Assembly (NCBI RefSeq): GCF_026153295.1
Contig: NZ_CP110615.1
Coordinates: 558,001-622,000, forward strand
DNA from: Rhodococcus antarcticus
GTDB lineage: Bacteria > Actinomycetota > Actinomycetes > Mycobacteriales > Mycobacteriaceae
Direction of reading: 5' to 3'
Length of the DNA: 64,000 bases
In this document: positions 1-11,744 of the stretch, one piece after another
Numbering within the stretch: position 1 is the stretch's first letter
Layout of the letters: the number at the start of each line of letters is the position of its first letter
Program-made: the position numbers and the translations under genes
Notes under the pieces: model-generated
What the model saw: only the letters and a program-made list of their open reading frames with translations
Databases searched by the model: none
What the model was told of the DNA's origin: nothing

Positions 1-1
1 C

Positions 2-682
2 GCCATCGCGACGGGGCTGGTCGCCTGGCTCATCCTGCCCGCGCAGTTCGGCACCGTGGTGCCCGGCAGCAACGACCTCAAGACCGCGACGATCGCCGAG
101 TCCGGCCGTGTCCCGTCGCTGCCGGCCATCCCCGGGCCGGGCAGCACCCAAGGCATCTACGGACTCGTCGTCCTGGCGCTGCTGGTCGGGTTCGGCTACT
201 GGTTCCTGATGGGCTTCACCCGCTTCGGCTTCGACCTGCGCGCGACGGGTCGCTCGGCCACGGCCGCGGTGGCTTCCGGGGTGAGCGTGAGGCGCATGGT
301 GCTGGTGTCCATGCTCATCTCCGGCGGGGTCGCCGGGCTGGTGGGGCTGCCCGTGCTGCTCGGTTCCTCCTACAGCTACGGCCTGGACTTCCCCACGGGC
401 ATCGGGTTCACCGGGATCGCGGTGGCCCTGCTCGGTCGCAACCACCCCCTGGGGATGGTTTTCGGCGCCCTGCTGTGGAGCTTCCTCGAGCGCACCTCCA
501 ACGGCCTGCAGGCGGTCAAGATCTCCTCGGAGATCGTCACCATCGTCCAGGGCGTCATCGTCATCAGCGTGGTGGTGGCCTACGAGCTCGTCCGCCGCTA
601 CAAGCTGGTGCTGCAGCAGCGGGAGGTCGGCCGCACCGCGGCCCCCGTGGGCCCGACGCCGACCACGGAGGTGGTGGCGTGA
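2..682 (+). CDS. ABC nucleoside importer, membrane permease (5' end outside window)
   Basis: Inner-membrane permease of a BmpA/Yuf-type ABC importer, partial because the reading frame is already open at base 2. The visible part has several hydrophobic segments and the charged cytoplasmic loop FDLRATGRSATAA, typical of the coupling loop of BPD_transp_2 permeases. The stop overlaps the start of the second permease by 4 nt (GTGA), so they are translated together. The following cdd, deoA and add genes make nucleosides the likely substrate. This is inferred from context, because the binding protein and ATPase lie upstream of the window. Confidence 0.88.
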   Translation, partial: AIATGLVAWLILPAQFGTVVPGSNDLKTATIAESGRVPSLPAIPGPGSTQGIYGLVVLALLVGFGYWFLMGFTRFGFDLRATGRSATAAVASGVSVRRMVLVSMLISGGVAGLVGLPVLLGSSYSYGLDFPTGIGFTGIAVALLGRNHPLGMVFGALLWSFLERTSNGLQAVKISSEIVTIVQGVIVISVVVAYELVRRYKLVLQQREVGRTAAPVGPTPTTEVVA

Positions 683-1959
683 GCAGCCCGCTGGCCCCCA
701 CGGGCGCCGAGACGGTGTCCTCCTCCCTCGCGCCGGAAGCGGTGGCCCCGCGCCGCTCGGGGGCACGCCGCTACCGCGTGTACCTGTTCGTCGCCGCCGG
801 TCTCGTCCTGATCTCCGCCGTCCGGGCCCTCACCGGGGTCGACGGGCTGACCTCCGACGGCGTCGTCAACGCCGCCGTCGGCCTCGCGGTGCCCATCGGC
901 ATGGCCGGTCTCGGCGGGTTGTGGGCCGAGCGGGCCGGCGTGGTGAACATCGGGCTCGAGGGGATGATGATCCTCGGCACCTGGGGCGCGGGCTGGGCCG
1001 GCTACCAGCACGGACCCTGGGTGGGGGTGCTGGCCGCGGTGGCCTTCGGCGCCGTCGGCGGTCTCGTGCACGCCGTCGCCACCGTCACCTTCCGGGTCGA
1101 CCACATCGTCTCCGGCGTCGCGATCAACATCCTCGGGCTCGGAGCGACGCAGTTCCTCTCCAACGTGGCGTTCGTGGGCACCGAGGGCGGCGGTGGCACC
1201 CAGTCCCCGCAGATTCCGGCCCTGCCCCGGCTCAGCGTGCCCGGCATCGACGGCCCGCTGTCCCGGCTCGAGGACACCCACTGGTTCCTGATCTCCGACG
1301 CCGCCGGGATCCTGCGGGGCACGCTCGTGGACGTCTCGGCGCTCACCCTCGTCGCGATCGCGCTGCTCGCCGGCTCGTTCTACGTGCTCTGGCGCACCCC
1401 GTTCGGCCTGCGGCTGCGGATGTGCGGGGAGAACCCGACCGCGGCCGAGACCCTCGGCGTGCCCGTGTACCGGATGAAGTACCTCGCCGTCATCGCCTCG
1501 GGAGGGTTCGCCGGGCTCGGCGGGGCCTACCTCGCGATCGTGGCCGCCGGCATCTACCGCGAGGGCCAGACCGGTGGACGCGGGTACATCGGCCTCGCCG
1601 CGATGATCTTCGGCAACTGGCGGCCGGGTGGTCTCGCGGGTGGCGCCCTGCTGTTCGGGTACACCGACGCCGTCCAGCTCCGCAACACCGAGGTGCGTCC
1701 GCTGCTGCTGGTGCTCGGCGTGCTCCTGCTGCTGCTCGCCGTGCAGGCGCTGCGCCAGGCCGCACGGACCCGTGCGATCGTGATGGCCGTGGTGGCCGTG
1801 GTGGTCGGCGGCAGCTACTTCCTCATCAGCTCGATCCCGCCGCAGTTCACCAGCGCCACCCCGTACGTCGCGACGCTGCTGGTGCTCGCCCTGGCCTCGC
1901 AGCGGCTGCGGCCACCGGCTGCGGCCGGGCTGCGCTACGCGAAGGGAGAAGGACGGTGA
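679..1959 (+). CDS. ABC nucleoside importer, second membrane permease
   Basis: Second permease of the importer, 426 aa from GTG 679. A cytoplasmic N-terminus of about 35 residues precedes many hydrophobic helices. The motif ERAGVVNIGLEGMM near residues 93-106 and the loop LRLRMCGENPTAAETLGV are hallmarks of BPD_transp_2 permeases of the YufQ/RbsC type. It overlaps the upstream permease and downstream cdd by 4 nt each. It probably pairs with the first permease to form the pore, with ribo- or deoxyribonucleosides as the inferred cargo. The GTG start is chosen because of the GTGA overlap. Confidence 0.9.
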   Translation: MSSPLAPTGAETVSSSLAPEAVAPRRSGARRYRVYLFVAAGLVLISAVRALTGVDGLTSDGVVNAAVGLAVPIGMAGLGGLWAERAGVVNIGLEGMMILGTWGAGWAGYQHGPWVGVLAAVAFGAVGGLVHAVATVTFRVDHIVSGVAINILGLGATQFLSNVAFVGTEGGGGTQSPQIPALPRLSVPGIDGPLSRLEDTHWFLISDAAGILRGTLVDVSALTLVAIALLAGSFYVLWRTPFGLRLRMCGENPTAAETLGVPVYRMKYLAVIASGGFAGLGGAYLAIVAAGIYREGQTGGRGYIGLAAMIFGNWRPGGLAGGALLFGYTDAVQLRNTEVRPLLLVLGVLLLLLAVQALRQAARTRAIVMAVVAVVVGGSYFLISSIPPQFTSATPYVATLLVLALASQRLRPPAAAGLRYAKGEGR

Positions 1960-2350
1960 GCACCGAGGTCGACTGGGAGGCCCTGCGCGCTGCCGCGCGG
2001 GAGGCGATGGGCCGCGCCTACGCCCCGTACTCCCGCTACCCCGTCGGAGCGGCCGCGCTGGTCGACGACGGGCGCGTGGTCAGCGGCTGCAACGTCGAGA
2101 ACGCCTCCTACGGCGTGGGGCTGTGCGCGGAGTGCGGGCTGGTCTCGGCCCTGCAGCTCAGCGGTGGGGGACGCCTCGTGGCGTTCAGCTGCACCGACGG
2201 CCGCGGCGAGCGGCTGATGCCGTGCGGGCGCTGCCGCCAGCTGCTGTTCGAGCACGGCGGCGCCGCGCTGCTCATCGACACCCCGCGCGGGGTGCTGACC
2301 ATGGACGACGTGCTGCCGCAGGCGTTCGGACCCGAGAACCTGGAGCAGGT

Positions 2351-2354
<4 letters not shown>
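1956..2354 (+). CDS. cdd: cytidine deaminase
   Basis: Zinc-dependent hydrolysis of cytidine or deoxycytidine to uridine or deoxyuridine, in pyrimidine salvage. The 132-aa protein has the usual size of the tetrameric enzyme. The catalytic CAE motif is at residues 57-59 (Cys57 binds zinc, Glu59 shuttles protons) and PCGRC places zinc ligands Cys90 and Cys93. The substrate-binding stretch GCNVENASYG is at 44-53. GTG 1956 overlaps the permease stop by 4 nt, and the cdd stop overlaps deoA in the same way. This indicates one import-and-catabolism operon. Confidence 0.96.
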
Positions 2355-3640
<1,286 letters not shown>

Positions 3641-3686
3641 GCGCGGTACGCGACCGGCGGTGGTGGGCTCGCGATAACGTCTGGGG

Positions 3687-4781
3687 ATGACCTCCACCGC
3701 CCCGCTGGACCCGACCTCCATCCGCCGGGCGCCCAAGGTGCTGCTGCACGACCACCTCGACGGTGGGCTGCGGCCGGCGACCGTGCTCGCCCTGGCCCGG
3801 GAGACCGGGTACGCCGAGCTGCCGGCCGACACCGAGCAGGGCCTGGCCCGCTGGTTCCGGGAGTCGGCCGACTCGGGCTCGCTCGTCCGCTACCTGGAGA
3901 CCTTCGCGCACACCGTCGGTGTCATGCAGACCCGCGAGGCCCTGGTCCGCGTGGCGAGCGAGTGCGCCCAGGACCTCGCCGCCGACGGTGTGGTCTACGC
4001 GGAGTCCCGGTTCGCCCCCGAGCAGCACACCGACGGCGGGCTGACCCTGGAGGAGGTCGTGGAGGCGGTGCTCGAGGGCTTCGCCGAGGGGTGCGCCGCG
4101 GCCGCGTCGGCCGGGCACCCGATCCGGGTGGGCGTGCTCGTCACCGCCATGCGGCACGCCGCCCGCTCCCGGGAGATCGCCGAGCTGGCCGTCACCTACC
4201 GCGACGCCGGCGTGGTCGGCTTCGACATCGCCGGAGCCGAGGCCGGTTACCCCCCCACCCGCCACCTCGATGCCTTCGAGTACCTGCGCCAGGCCAACGC
4301 GCACTTCACCATCCACGCGGGTGAGGCGTTCGGGCTGCCGTCCATCCACGAGGCGCTGCAGTGGTGCGGCGCCGAGCGCCTCGGCCACGGGGTGCGGATC
4401 GTGGACGACATCGCCGTCGCCGCCGACGGCACCGCGACCCTGGGCCGTCTCGCCGCCTACGTTCGCGACCAGCGCATCCCGCTGGAGCTGTGCCCGTCCT
4501 CCAACGTGCAGACGGGCGCGGCAGCCTCGGTGGCGGAGCACCCGTTCGGGCTGCTCGCCGCGCTGCGCTTCCGGGTCACGGTCAACACCGACAACCGGCT
4601 GATGAGCGACTGCACCATGACCAGCGAGATGTCCGCCCTGGTGGAGGCGTTCGGCTACGGCTGGTCGGACCTGCAGCGCTTCACCATCAACGCGATGAAG
4701 AGCTCGTTCCTGCACTTCGACGAGCGGCTCGCGATCATCGACGACGTGATCAAGCCCGGCTACGCGGTGCTCATCGGCTGA
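3687..4781 (+). CDS. add: adenosine deaminase
   Basis: Hydrolytic deamination of adenosine or deoxyadenosine to inosine or deoxyinosine. The 364-aa TIM-barrel protein has HDHLDGG at 21-27 (metal ligands His21 and His23), the HAGEAFG segment with the catalytic Glu region, LGHG, and TDNRLMS with the metal-binding Asp. The start ATG 3687 sits 6 nt after a -10-like TAACGT (3675-3680), so the mRNA may be leaderless. It stands 46 nt behind deoA. The product inosine is a substrate for the purine nucleoside phosphorylase encoded at 18 kb. Confidence 0.95.
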   Translation: MTSTAPLDPTSIRRAPKVLLHDHLDGGLRPATVLALARETGYAELPADTEQGLARWFRESADSGSLVRYLETFAHTVGVMQTREALVRVASECAQDLAADGVVYAESRFAPEQHTDGGLTLEEVVEAVLEGFAEGCAAAASAGHPIRVGVLVTAMRHAARSREIAELAVTYRDAGVVGFDIAGAEAGYPPTRHLDAFEYLRQANAHFTIHAGEAFGLPSIHEALQWCGAERLGHGVRIVDDIAVAADGTATLGRLAAYVRDQRIPLELCPSSNVQTGAAASVAEHPFGLLAALRFRVTVNTDNRLMSDCTMTSEMSALVEAFGYGWSDLQRFTINAMKSSFLHFDERLAIIDDVIKPGYAVLIG

Positions 4782-4799
4782 CGCCCTAGGCTCGGCGCC

Positions 4800-5237
4800 G
4801 TGATCACCGTCGACGAGACCGTCAAGACCACCCTGCCGCCCACCGAGGCCTTCGAGTACCTGAAGAACTTCGAGCACACCAGCGAGTGGGACCCGGGCAC
4901 CCCGGTGGTGGAGAAGACCAGCACCGGGCCCGTCGCCGTGGGGTCGACCTTCCACGCGGAGGCCGAGTTCAAGGGCAAGCGCCAGCCGCTGGAGTACGTG
5001 GTGACGGCGCTGAACGAGAACAGCATCACCCTGCGCGGGGAGAACGGGACGGTCGTCTCCGTCGACACCATCAGCGTCACCCCCTCAGGCCCGGGCAGCG
5101 CGGTGCGCTACGAGGCGGAGTTCACCATCAAGGGTTGGAAGCGGATCGCCGAGCCGTTCGTCAAGGGCACCTTCCAGGGCCTCGCCGAGCCGGCGGTCGA
5201 CGGGATGAAGCGCAAGCTCGACTCCCTCGCGCGCTGA
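4800..5237 (+). CDS. SRPBCC-fold (polyketide cyclase/START-like) protein
   Basis: A 145-aa protein with the helix-grip pattern of the SRPBCC superfamily: a first strand ending in TLPPTEAFEYLKN, a middle FEHTSEWDPGTPVV loop and a long amphipathic C-terminal helix. Members bind hydrophobic ligands in a central cavity, and no specific ligand can be deduced here. The start is GTG 4800, preceded at 7 nt by TAGGCT (4787-4792), again a leaderless arrangement. It is convergent with the acidic gene downstream, leaving only 10 nt between the stops. Confidence 0.8.
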   Translation: MITVDETVKTTLPPTEAFEYLKNFEHTSEWDPGTPVVEKTSTGPVAVGSTFHAEAEFKGKRQPLEYVVTALNENSITLRGENGTVVSVDTISVTPSGPGSAVRYEAEFTIKGWKRIAEPFVKGTFQGLAEPAVDGMKRKLDSLAR

Positions 5238-5247
5238 AACCGCCCGG

Positions 5248-6474
5248 TCAGGGGCGCCGGAAGCGGGCCTCGAGCTCCTGCTCCAGACGGCGCCAGGTCT
5301 CCGACTCGCCCTCGAACGGGGGGCTCGGGGAGAGCCGGTTCGGGTCCGGCTCGAGCACGAACGAGGTGTACCAGCCCAGGGGCGAGGAACCGGCCAGCTC
5401 GGCGGCCACGGCGTCGTCGTCCGCGGCGTCGGCTGCGTCGGTGAGGAGCTCGACGGCCAGCTCGAGCTGGGTGGCGTCGACCGCGGACGGGCCCTGGAGG
5501 ATGTCGTCGGCCAGCCCCGGAAGCACGTAGGTGTTGTCCTCGGTGGCCACCACCTCGAGCTCGCCGGCGGTGGCCGCGTCCTGGACGTCCGGCCACGTGG
5601 CCAGGGCGGCCAGGTCGTGGCCCTCCGCATCGACGAGGTACCGCGCCAGCGCCTTGCCGGAGGTGAACACGTCGATCTTCCCGCCCGAGCCGAGGAAGAC
5701 GGCGGAGTCGTCGAGGTAGCAGCGCAGCGTCCACAGCTCCTCGCCCGAGGTGATGATCTTGATCGGGTCGATGCCCACCTCGCCCCAGAACCCCAGGTCC
5801 TCCTCCTCGACCTCGTCCGCGGCCACCTCGTCGGCGTCGTCGAGGTCGTCCTGCTCCGGGTCCTCGTCCGCGGCGTCCGCGGCGTCCAGCTCGGCGTGGG
5901 CCACGACGAGGGCCTCGGCGTCGACCTCCGGGACGAAGACCACCTCGTCGAGCGCGTCGAGCACCTCGTCCCACCGCTGCGCGAGCACGGACCCCACCTC
6001 GGTCCACCGCTTGGCGCCGTCCTTGCCCAGGAAGCTCGTCGGGCCGCTCGAGAGCAGCGCGAAGCCCGGAGCCGAGTCGAGGACCTCGGTGATGACGTCG
6101 AGCTCGCACACGTCGGCCAGGGTGCGCACCATCTCGAGGGTCTCGTGCAGCTCGCTCAGCGTCCACGCCTCGGGGTCGCCCGCCGCCAGCTCGGGCACGC
6201 CGACGATGTCGTAGCAGTGGCTATCGTCCGGCTCGAGCTCGGGTGCGGCCAGCCCGGTGACCGTGGACCAGGCGGGGTGCTCGGTCAGGTCGTGCTCGGT
6301 GACGGTGCGGATGAAGGCGGCGAGCTCGGCGGCGTCGTCGAAGCAGTAGACGTGCTCACCGTGGCCGAGGAAGGCCTCCCACTCCTCGCCGTCCTCGCGC
6401 CAGCGGGGCGCCCACAACGTGATCAGGTCGCCCTCGGTGAGGCCGAGCTCGATGGGGACGATGTCCTGTGCCAT
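5248..6474 (-). CDS. conserved acidic actinobacterial protein of unknown function
   Basis: A 408-aa soluble protein with no signal peptide or membrane segment and a strikingly acidic composition. A stretch around residues 190-225 is almost entirely Asp, Glu and Ala. By position beside add and upp it matches what I recall as Rv3311 of Mycobacterium tuberculosis, a conserved protein sometimes mislabelled primosomal. That match is from memory and gene order, not a search. The ATG at 6474 is preceded at 7 nt by a -10-like TACGCT (plus strand 6482-6487), supporting this start and a leaderless message. Confidence 0.8.
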   Translation of the reverse strand: MAQDIVPIELGLTEGDLITLWAPRWREDGEEWEAFLGHGEHVYCFDDAAELAAFIRTVTEHDLTEHPAWSTVTGLAAPELEPDDSHCYDIVGVPELAAGDPEAWTLSELHETLEMVRTLADVCELDVITEVLDSAPGFALLSSGPTSFLGKDGAKRWTEVGSVLAQRWDEVLDALDEVVFVPEVDAEALVVAHAELDAADAADEDPEQDDLDDADEVAADEVEEEDLGFWGEVGIDPIKIITSGEELWTLRCYLDDSAVFLGSGGKIDVFTSGKALARYLVDAEGHDLAALATWPDVQDAATAGELEVVATEDNTYVLPGLADDILQGPSAVDATQLELAVELLTDAADAADDDAVAAELAGSSPLGWYTSFVLEPDPNRLSPSPPFEGESETWRRLEQELEARFRRP

Positions 6475-6529
6475 GGGCCCGAGCGTAGTGGTCCGGAGGG
6501 GTCCCGATCAGCCCCGTCGCAGCGCCGGG

Positions 6530-6757
6530 TCAGCCCCGGTCGCTGCACAGGGAGGAGACTTCGAGGGCGAGCACGTCGTCCTCGGGGTCCTCGGGGTCCT
6601 CGGGGTCGTCGTGCCGCGGGGGAGCGGGCGCGGGCGGGCGAGGAACCGCACGGCTGCTCCCACCGGACGGCCTCCGTGGTGGCGGACAGGCGCCCGGGCC
6701 CAGCCGGCCGAGCACCGCCTCCGACGTCGCACCCTGCCAGGCGGCGGTGATGCTCAC
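6530..6757 (-). CDS. small Pro-rich hypothetical protein
   Basis: A possible 75-aa protein from GTG 6757. The middle is rich in proline and arginine, and three copies of a Pro-Glu-Asp unit follow (9-bp direct repeats at about 6573-6600). It ends in a hydrophobic/acidic tail. Third-position GC is high, as in the neighbours, but no Shine-Dalgarno sequence or domain is visible. It lies between two minus-strand genes, in a gap that otherwise has no gene. It may be a chance frame. Confidence 0.3.
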   Translation of the reverse strand: MSITAAWQGATSEAVLGRLGPGACPPPRRPSGGSSRAVPRPPAPAPPRHDDPEDPEDPEDDVLALEVSSLCSDRG

Positions 6758-6839
6758 GGGGCCACCGCGGCCCGAGTGGGGTTCCCCTGGCGGCGGTCCG
6801 GCCGGACCGCCGGGTGCCCCGAACCCGCACCACCGGGGC

Positions 6840-7706
6840 TCAGCCGAGCGGGCGCCACACCGTGCGGGGCTCGAGCAGCCGCCGCAGCGCGCCCACCTCG
6901 GGCGGCCGGCTCCAGTCCGGCTCGGACGACGGCGCCGCCAGCACGCGCTTCACCGAACCCGCGGCCACCTGCTCGAGGTCCACCCGCTGGGCGGCCGGCG
7001 CCCCGCACAGGTCCACGGCCTGCACGTCGCGGTGTCCGGCGAGCCAGGGCGCCAGCTCCGCCGTGCGTCCGGTGAGGACGTTGACCACCCCGTCCGGCAG
7101 TCCTGCGGCCACCACCGCGCCGGCCAGCACCAGGGCGGGCAGCGGCCGGTCCTGGCTGGCCACCAGGACGCAGGTGCAGCCGGTGGCCAGCACCGGGGCG
7201 AGCACGGAGACCAGGCCCAGCAGGCTCGAGGACTGCGGGGCGAGCACCGCCGCCACCCCCACCGGCTCCGGCGTGGTGTCGCCGCGGAGCCGGCCCCACT
7301 CGGCGGTGCCCGTGCCGAGCACCGCGCCGAGCTTGTCGGCCCACCCGGCGTGGTGCTCCCAGCGCTCCAGCGCCGCCGCCACCAGCGCGGTCGCGCGCCT
7401 GCCGGGCACCCCCTCGGCTGCCGCGACGGCGTCGACGAGCTCGGTCCGGCGTTCGTGCAGGGTCTCGACCACCCGGTGCAGCGCGTAGCCGCGGCGGTGC
7501 GCCGGGGTCGCGGACCACGACTGGGCACCGGCACTGGCGGCCACCACCGCGTCCCGGACGTCCTTGCGCGAGGCCAGCGCGACGTGTGCGAGCAGAACGT
7601 GCCGGGTGTCGGCGACGGGGTAGGTGCGCCCGGTCTCCGAGGCCACGCTCCGGCCGCCGACGAGCAGGCCGAGGGTGCGCACGGGGGTGGCGTCACCGCT
7701 GGACAT
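6840..7706 (-). CDS. truncated aldehyde dehydrogenase-fold protein (NAD-domain half only)
   Basis: A 288-aa protein resembling the N-terminal NAD-binding half of aldehyde dehydrogenases (segments VASETGRTYPVAD, PEPVGVAAVLAPQSSSLLG, PALVLAGAVVAAGLPDGVVNVL). It stops before the catalytic domain, so the Cys nucleophile and most of the substrate domain are absent. It starts at ATG 7706, inside the end of the longer ALDH-like gene (14-nt overlap), and the two are co-transcribed. Internal similarity, such as the HHAGWADKL segment found in both, suggests an old duplication. It is probably a non-catalytic partner; the role is unknown. Confidence 0.78.
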   Translation of the reverse strand: MSSGDATPVRTLGLLVGGRSVASETGRTYPVADTRHVLLAHVALASRKDVRDAVVAASAGAQSWSATPAHRRGYALHRVVETLHERRTELVDAVAAAEGVPGRRATALVAAALERWEHHAGWADKLGAVLGTGTAEWGRLRGDTTPEPVGVAAVLAPQSSSLLGLVSVLAPVLATGCTCVLVASQDRPLPALVLAGAVVAAGLPDGVVNVLTGRTAELAPWLAGHRDVQAVDLCGAPAAQRVDLEQVAAGSVKRVLAAPSSEPDWSRPPEVGALRRLLEPRTVWRPLG

Positions 7707-9102
7707 CGAGGTACCCCCCCAGCGGGACGGGGCCGCCGCCGTGACCCAGGGCGGGCACCGGGCAGCCGTCCTGGACCACGTCGCGGCGCAGCCGGCGGGC
7801 GAGCGCCGCCGGTCGGACGGCGTCCGCGGTCCACACCCCGAGGGTGCCCGGCTGCAGCTGGGCCAGGGCCACGGCTCCGTCCTCGCCGTCGACGACGTGC
7901 ACGCTGAGCACCGGGCCACCCGGATCGACCGAACCACGCAGCGGTGCGGGTGGATCGGTGTGCAGGGCCGGGGCGAGGAAGAACCCCTGCTCCGGGACCG
8001 GGTGCGGTCCGGTCCACACCTCGCCCTGCGCACCCTCGAGCGCGCGCAGGGCGTCGTCCCGCTGATCGGCGGTGGCCAGGGGACCCACGTCGGTGCCCGG
8101 GGCCAGGGCGTCGCCCACCCGGAGCCCGGCGACCTGCTCCCGCAGCGCCTCGGTGAGCGCCTGCGCCACGGCCCGGTCCACGAGCACCCGGGAGCCCGCC
8201 CCGGCGAGCTGGTGGTGGGCGGTGAGGGAGTGCGCGAGCCCCGCGGCGGCGCGGTTTGGGTCGCCGTCGGCCAGCACGACGGTGGTGGCGGGGCCACGCA
8301 GCTCGAGGACGAGCCGCGTCGCGCGACCGGCCAGCTGGCGCTGCACCGCCGCCGCCGCAGCCCGGTCGCCCGTGACCGTGACCGAGGAGGTGCCGGGGTG
8401 GTCCACGAGGGCGGTCCGCACGTCCGGCCCGCCCGGCAGCACGGTGAGCAGACCCGGCGGCAGCTCCGCGACCCGGGCGAGCTCGGCGAGCGCCAGGGCG
8501 GCCAACGGGCTGGCGGAGGCGGGCACGAGCACCGCGGCGTTCCCCGCGGCGAGCGCGGCGGCCACGATGCGCACGGCCAGCACCAGCGAGGACGATGGGG
8601 GCACGAGCACGGCCACCACGCCGAGGGGGCGGGGTCCGTTCCCGTCCGGGCCCGGTCCGTAGCCGGCGTGGGCGAGCTTGTCGGCCCACCCGGCGTGGTG
8701 CACCAGGTGCGCGAGGATCTCCGGCAGGTCGCGCTCGCGGGTCTGCCGCAGCGGGATGCCGGTGCCGAGGCTCTCCAGCACGGCCAGGGCGTCGGCGTGG
8801 TCGCGCACCTCGCGGGCGAGGCGCAGCAGGGCCTGGCCGCGCTGCACCCCGGGGATGCGGCCCCAGGCGCGGTCGTGGGTGCGGCGGGCCGCCCGGACGG
8901 CGGAGTCCACGTCGCGCCCGTCGGCGGTGGCCACCTCGGTCAGCGCCAGCCCGGTCGACGGGTCCACGATCGTCAGGACGGCCCCCCCGCCCGCCGTCGG
9001 GACGCCGTCCGCGAGCAGGGGGTGGTGCGCGACCAGCCCGGCGAGGGCGCTCGCACGCGCTGCTCCGGCGAGGTCGGTGTGCACCCGGTGATGGTGCCCC
9101 AC
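7693..9102 (-). CDS. aldehyde dehydrogenase family protein lacking the catalytic cysteine
   Basis: A 469-aa protein with the full ALDH outline: an N-terminal [15 protein letters not shown] segment, [15 protein letters not shown], and the general-base region LVLELRG with Glu267. The catalytic loop normally reads QCCxAGSR, but here it is QLAGAGSR, placing Ala300 where the nucleophilic Cys belongs. As read, it should not catalyse classical aldehyde oxidation. It overlaps the truncated paralogue by 14 nt and is divergent from upp across a 41-nt gap. In other actinobacteria such a pair is often beside deoC (recollection), but no deoC is seen here. Confidence 0.8.
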   Translation of the reverse strand: MGHHHRVHTDLAGAARASALAGLVAHHPLLADGVPTAGGGAVLTIVDPSTGLALTEVATADGRDVDSAVRAARRTHDRAWGRIPGVQRGQALLRLAREVRDHADALAVLESLGTGIPLRQTRERDLPEILAHLVHHAGWADKLAHAGYGPGPDGNGPRPLGVVAVLVPPSSSLVLAVRIVAAALAAGNAAVLVPASASPLAALALAELARVAELPPGLLTVLPGGPDVRTALVDHPGTSSVTVTGDRAAAAAVQRQLAGRATRLVLELRGPATTVVLADGDPNRAAAGLAHSLTAHHQLAGAGSRVLVDRAVAQALTEALREQVAGLRVGDALAPGTDVGPLATADQRDDALRALEGAQGEVWTGPHPVPEQGFFLAPALHTDPPAPLRGSVDPGGPVLSVHVVDGEDGAVALAQLQPGTLGVWTADAVRPAALARRLRRDVVQDGCPVPALGHGGGPVPLGGYLDVQR

Positions 9103-9143
9103 GCCCGGGTCCGCGCGCCCCGGTCGCCCCTAGGGTGTGCGGA

Positions 9144-9767
9144 ATGGACGTGCACCTCGTCGACCACCCGCTGGCCGCCTCGCGCCTGACCACGATGCGG
9201 GACGCTCGCACGGGCAACGCCGCCTTCCGCGCCGCCCTGCGCGAGCTGACCCTCATGCTCATCTACGAGGCGACCCGGGACGCCCCGGTGGTGCAGGAGA
9301 AGATCCAGACCCCGGTGGCGACGACCGTGGGCGTGCGGCTGGCCAACCCGCCCCTGCTGGTGCCGGTGCTGCGGGCCGGGCTGGGCATGGCCGACCAGGC
9401 GCACACCTTCATCCCCGAGGCGCAGATGGGGTTCGTCGGCATGGCCCGCGACGAGCACACCCACGAGCCGGTGCCGTACATGGAGAGCCTGCCCGAGGAC
9501 CTGACGGGCCGGCCGGTGTTCGTCCTGGACCCGATGCTGGCCACGGGCGGGTCGATGGTGAACACGGTGGAGCTGCTCACCCAGCGCGGCGCCACCGACG
9601 TCACCTGCATCTGCGTGCTGGCCGCCCCGGAGGGCATCGCGGCGCTGGAGGCCTCCGGTCTGCCGGTCCGGCTGGTCCTGGCCAGCATCGACGAGCGGCT
9701 CAACGACTCGGCCTTCATCGTGCCGGGCCTGGGTGACGCCGGGGACCGGCAGTTCGGGCCTCGCTGA
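9144..9767 (+). CDS. upp: uracil phosphoribosyltransferase
   Basis: Converts uracil and PRPP to UMP, recycling the base released by deoA. The 207-aa protein is of typical length. The PRPP-binding loop is DPMLATGGS (about residues 131-139) and the uracil-binding C-terminus is YGDAGDR-like, here [10 protein letters not shown]. The start ATG 9144 follows TAGGGT (9131-9136) by 7 nt, a leaderless promoter layout. It is transcribed away from the ALDH-like pair. Confidence 0.96.
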   Translation: MDVHLVDHPLAASRLTTMRDARTGNAAFRAALRELTLMLIYEATRDAPVVQEKIQTPVATTVGVRLANPPLLVPVLRAGLGMADQAHTFIPEAQMGFVGMARDEHTHEPVPYMESLPEDLTGRPVFVLDPMLATGGSMVNTVELLTQRGATDVTCICVLAAPEGIAALEASGLPVRLVLASIDERLNDSAFIVPGLGDAGDRQFGPR

Positions 9768-9828
9768 CGCTCGGCCCGTGCGTGATTTCTGCACCCAGGA
9801 CACGAGTTTTCCTTCACACCCGCTCGAC

Positions 9829-9859
9829 TTGACCTGGAGCGCGCTCCAGGTTCTACCGT
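9829..9859 (+). promoter_or_regulatory. MerR-type promoter with 20-bp palindromic operator in a 19-bp spacer
   Basis: The -35 hexamer TTGACC (9829-9834) and -10 TACCGT (9854-9859) are separated by 19 bp. The perfect palindrome ACCTGGAGCGCGCTCCAGGT (9832-9851) overlaps the -35 box and fills most of the spacer. A long spacer containing a dyad is the classic design of MerR-activated promoters, in which the regulator twists the DNA to align the boxes. The regulator's GTG start lies 7 nt after the -10 box, so it probably controls its own leaderless operon. Confidence 0.85.
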
Positions 9860-9866
9860 CCTCACC

Positions 9867-10261
9867 GTGACCCAGTCGATCGGTGAGGTGGCCGAGGCGC
9901 TCGACGTCTCGGTCGACACGGTGCGCTACTACGAGAAGGTCGGCCTCGCCGACGGGCCGCTGCGCGACAGCGGCGGCCGGCGTCGGTACTCCACCGAGGA
10001 GGTCGACTGGCTGCAGTTCCTGGTGCGCATGCGCTCCACCGGCATGCCCATCCGGCTGCTGCATACCTACGCCGCGGCCCGCCGCCTCGGCCCGTCCAGC
10101 GCGGGCCAGCGCCGGCAGATCCTCGAGCAGCACCGGGCCGAGGTGGCTGCCCGTATCGCCGAGCTCACCACGAGCCTCGCCCACATCGACTACAAGATCG
10201 ACAACTACGCGCGCCTCGAGGCCGACCTGGCCGGGGCGCACCACCAGGAAGAGGTCCCCGC

Positions 10262-10265
<4 letters not shown>
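9867..10265 (+). CDS. MerR-family transcriptional regulator of the aldo/keto reductase operon
   Basis: A 132-aa regulator with the winged helix at the N-terminus ([20 protein letters not shown], residues 5-24), followed by GGRRRYS and a C-terminal coiled coil. It has no cysteines, so a metal or thiol sensor of the MerR/NmlR kind with conserved Cys is unlikely. The operator half-site CTGGAG resembles those reported for NmlR/AdhR-type regulators (recollection). GTG 9867 is chosen because it follows the -10 box by 7 nt. The stop overlaps the reductase start (ATGA). Confidence 0.9.
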
Positions 10266-11251
<986 letters not shown>

Positions 11252-11270
11252 GGACGCACCGTCCGGACCC

Positions 11271-11744
11271 TCATCGGTAGGGGGCGGCGCTCACGAGGGT
11301 GACCGACATCGTCCCACCGCTGGGCACCGTGTACTCCCGGCGCTCGCCGGGCACCGCGCCGAGCAGGGCAGCGCCCAGGGGGGAGCGCACCGAGTAGACG
11401 TCCAGCTCGCCACGGGCTCGTTCCTCGCGGTCGGCCATCAGGAAGGTCTCGGCGCCCGAGTCGTCGCCGAAGCGCACGGTCAGCACCATGCCCGGCTCGG
11501 CGACGCCGTCGTCGGGTGGCTCGACGATCGAGGCGGTGGCCAGGATGTCGCGCAGCTGGCGGATGCGTGCGGACCGCCGTTCCCGCTCGGCCGCTGACTC
11601 GGCCGCGTCGCGGTCGGCCTCGGACCACTCCTGCTGGTCCGAGCCCGCCGAACCGGGGCGGACCAGCCCCGCGAGCTCGACCGTGAGGCGGTCGTAGGCG
11701 TCCTGGGTCAGCCACGTGCCCGTGGTGGTAGCGCCCTGTGTCAT
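11271..11744 (-). CDS. GreA/GreB-family elongation-factor-like protein
   Basis: A 157-aa protein with a charged N-terminal coiled coil (about residues 10-75, rich in Glu, Arg and Ala, ending RIRQLRDIL) and a C-terminal FKBP-like domain (SVRSPLGAALLGAVPGERREY), as in Gre factors. The SPLGxALLG segment is the family signature. Gre factors reach RNA polymerase through the secondary channel. Whether this divergent copy keeps the two acidic tip residues is uncertain. ATG 11744 was preferred over GTG 11750. It is divergent from the threonine-aldolase gene. Confidence 0.82.
   Translation of the reverse strand: MTQGATTTGTWLTQDAYDRLTVELAGLVRPGSAGSDQQEWSEADRDAAESAAERERRSARIRQLRDILATASIVEPPDDGVAEPGMVLTVRFGDDSGAETFLMADREERARGELDVYSVRSPLGAALLGAVPGERREYTVPSGGTMSVTLVSAAPYR

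Noticed and set aside
6573-6610. Short direct repeats that could suggest a CRISPR array
   Set aside because: The units are 9 bp without spacers and code for Pro-Glu-Asp. No cas genes are present. No CRISPR array was seen anywhere in the window.
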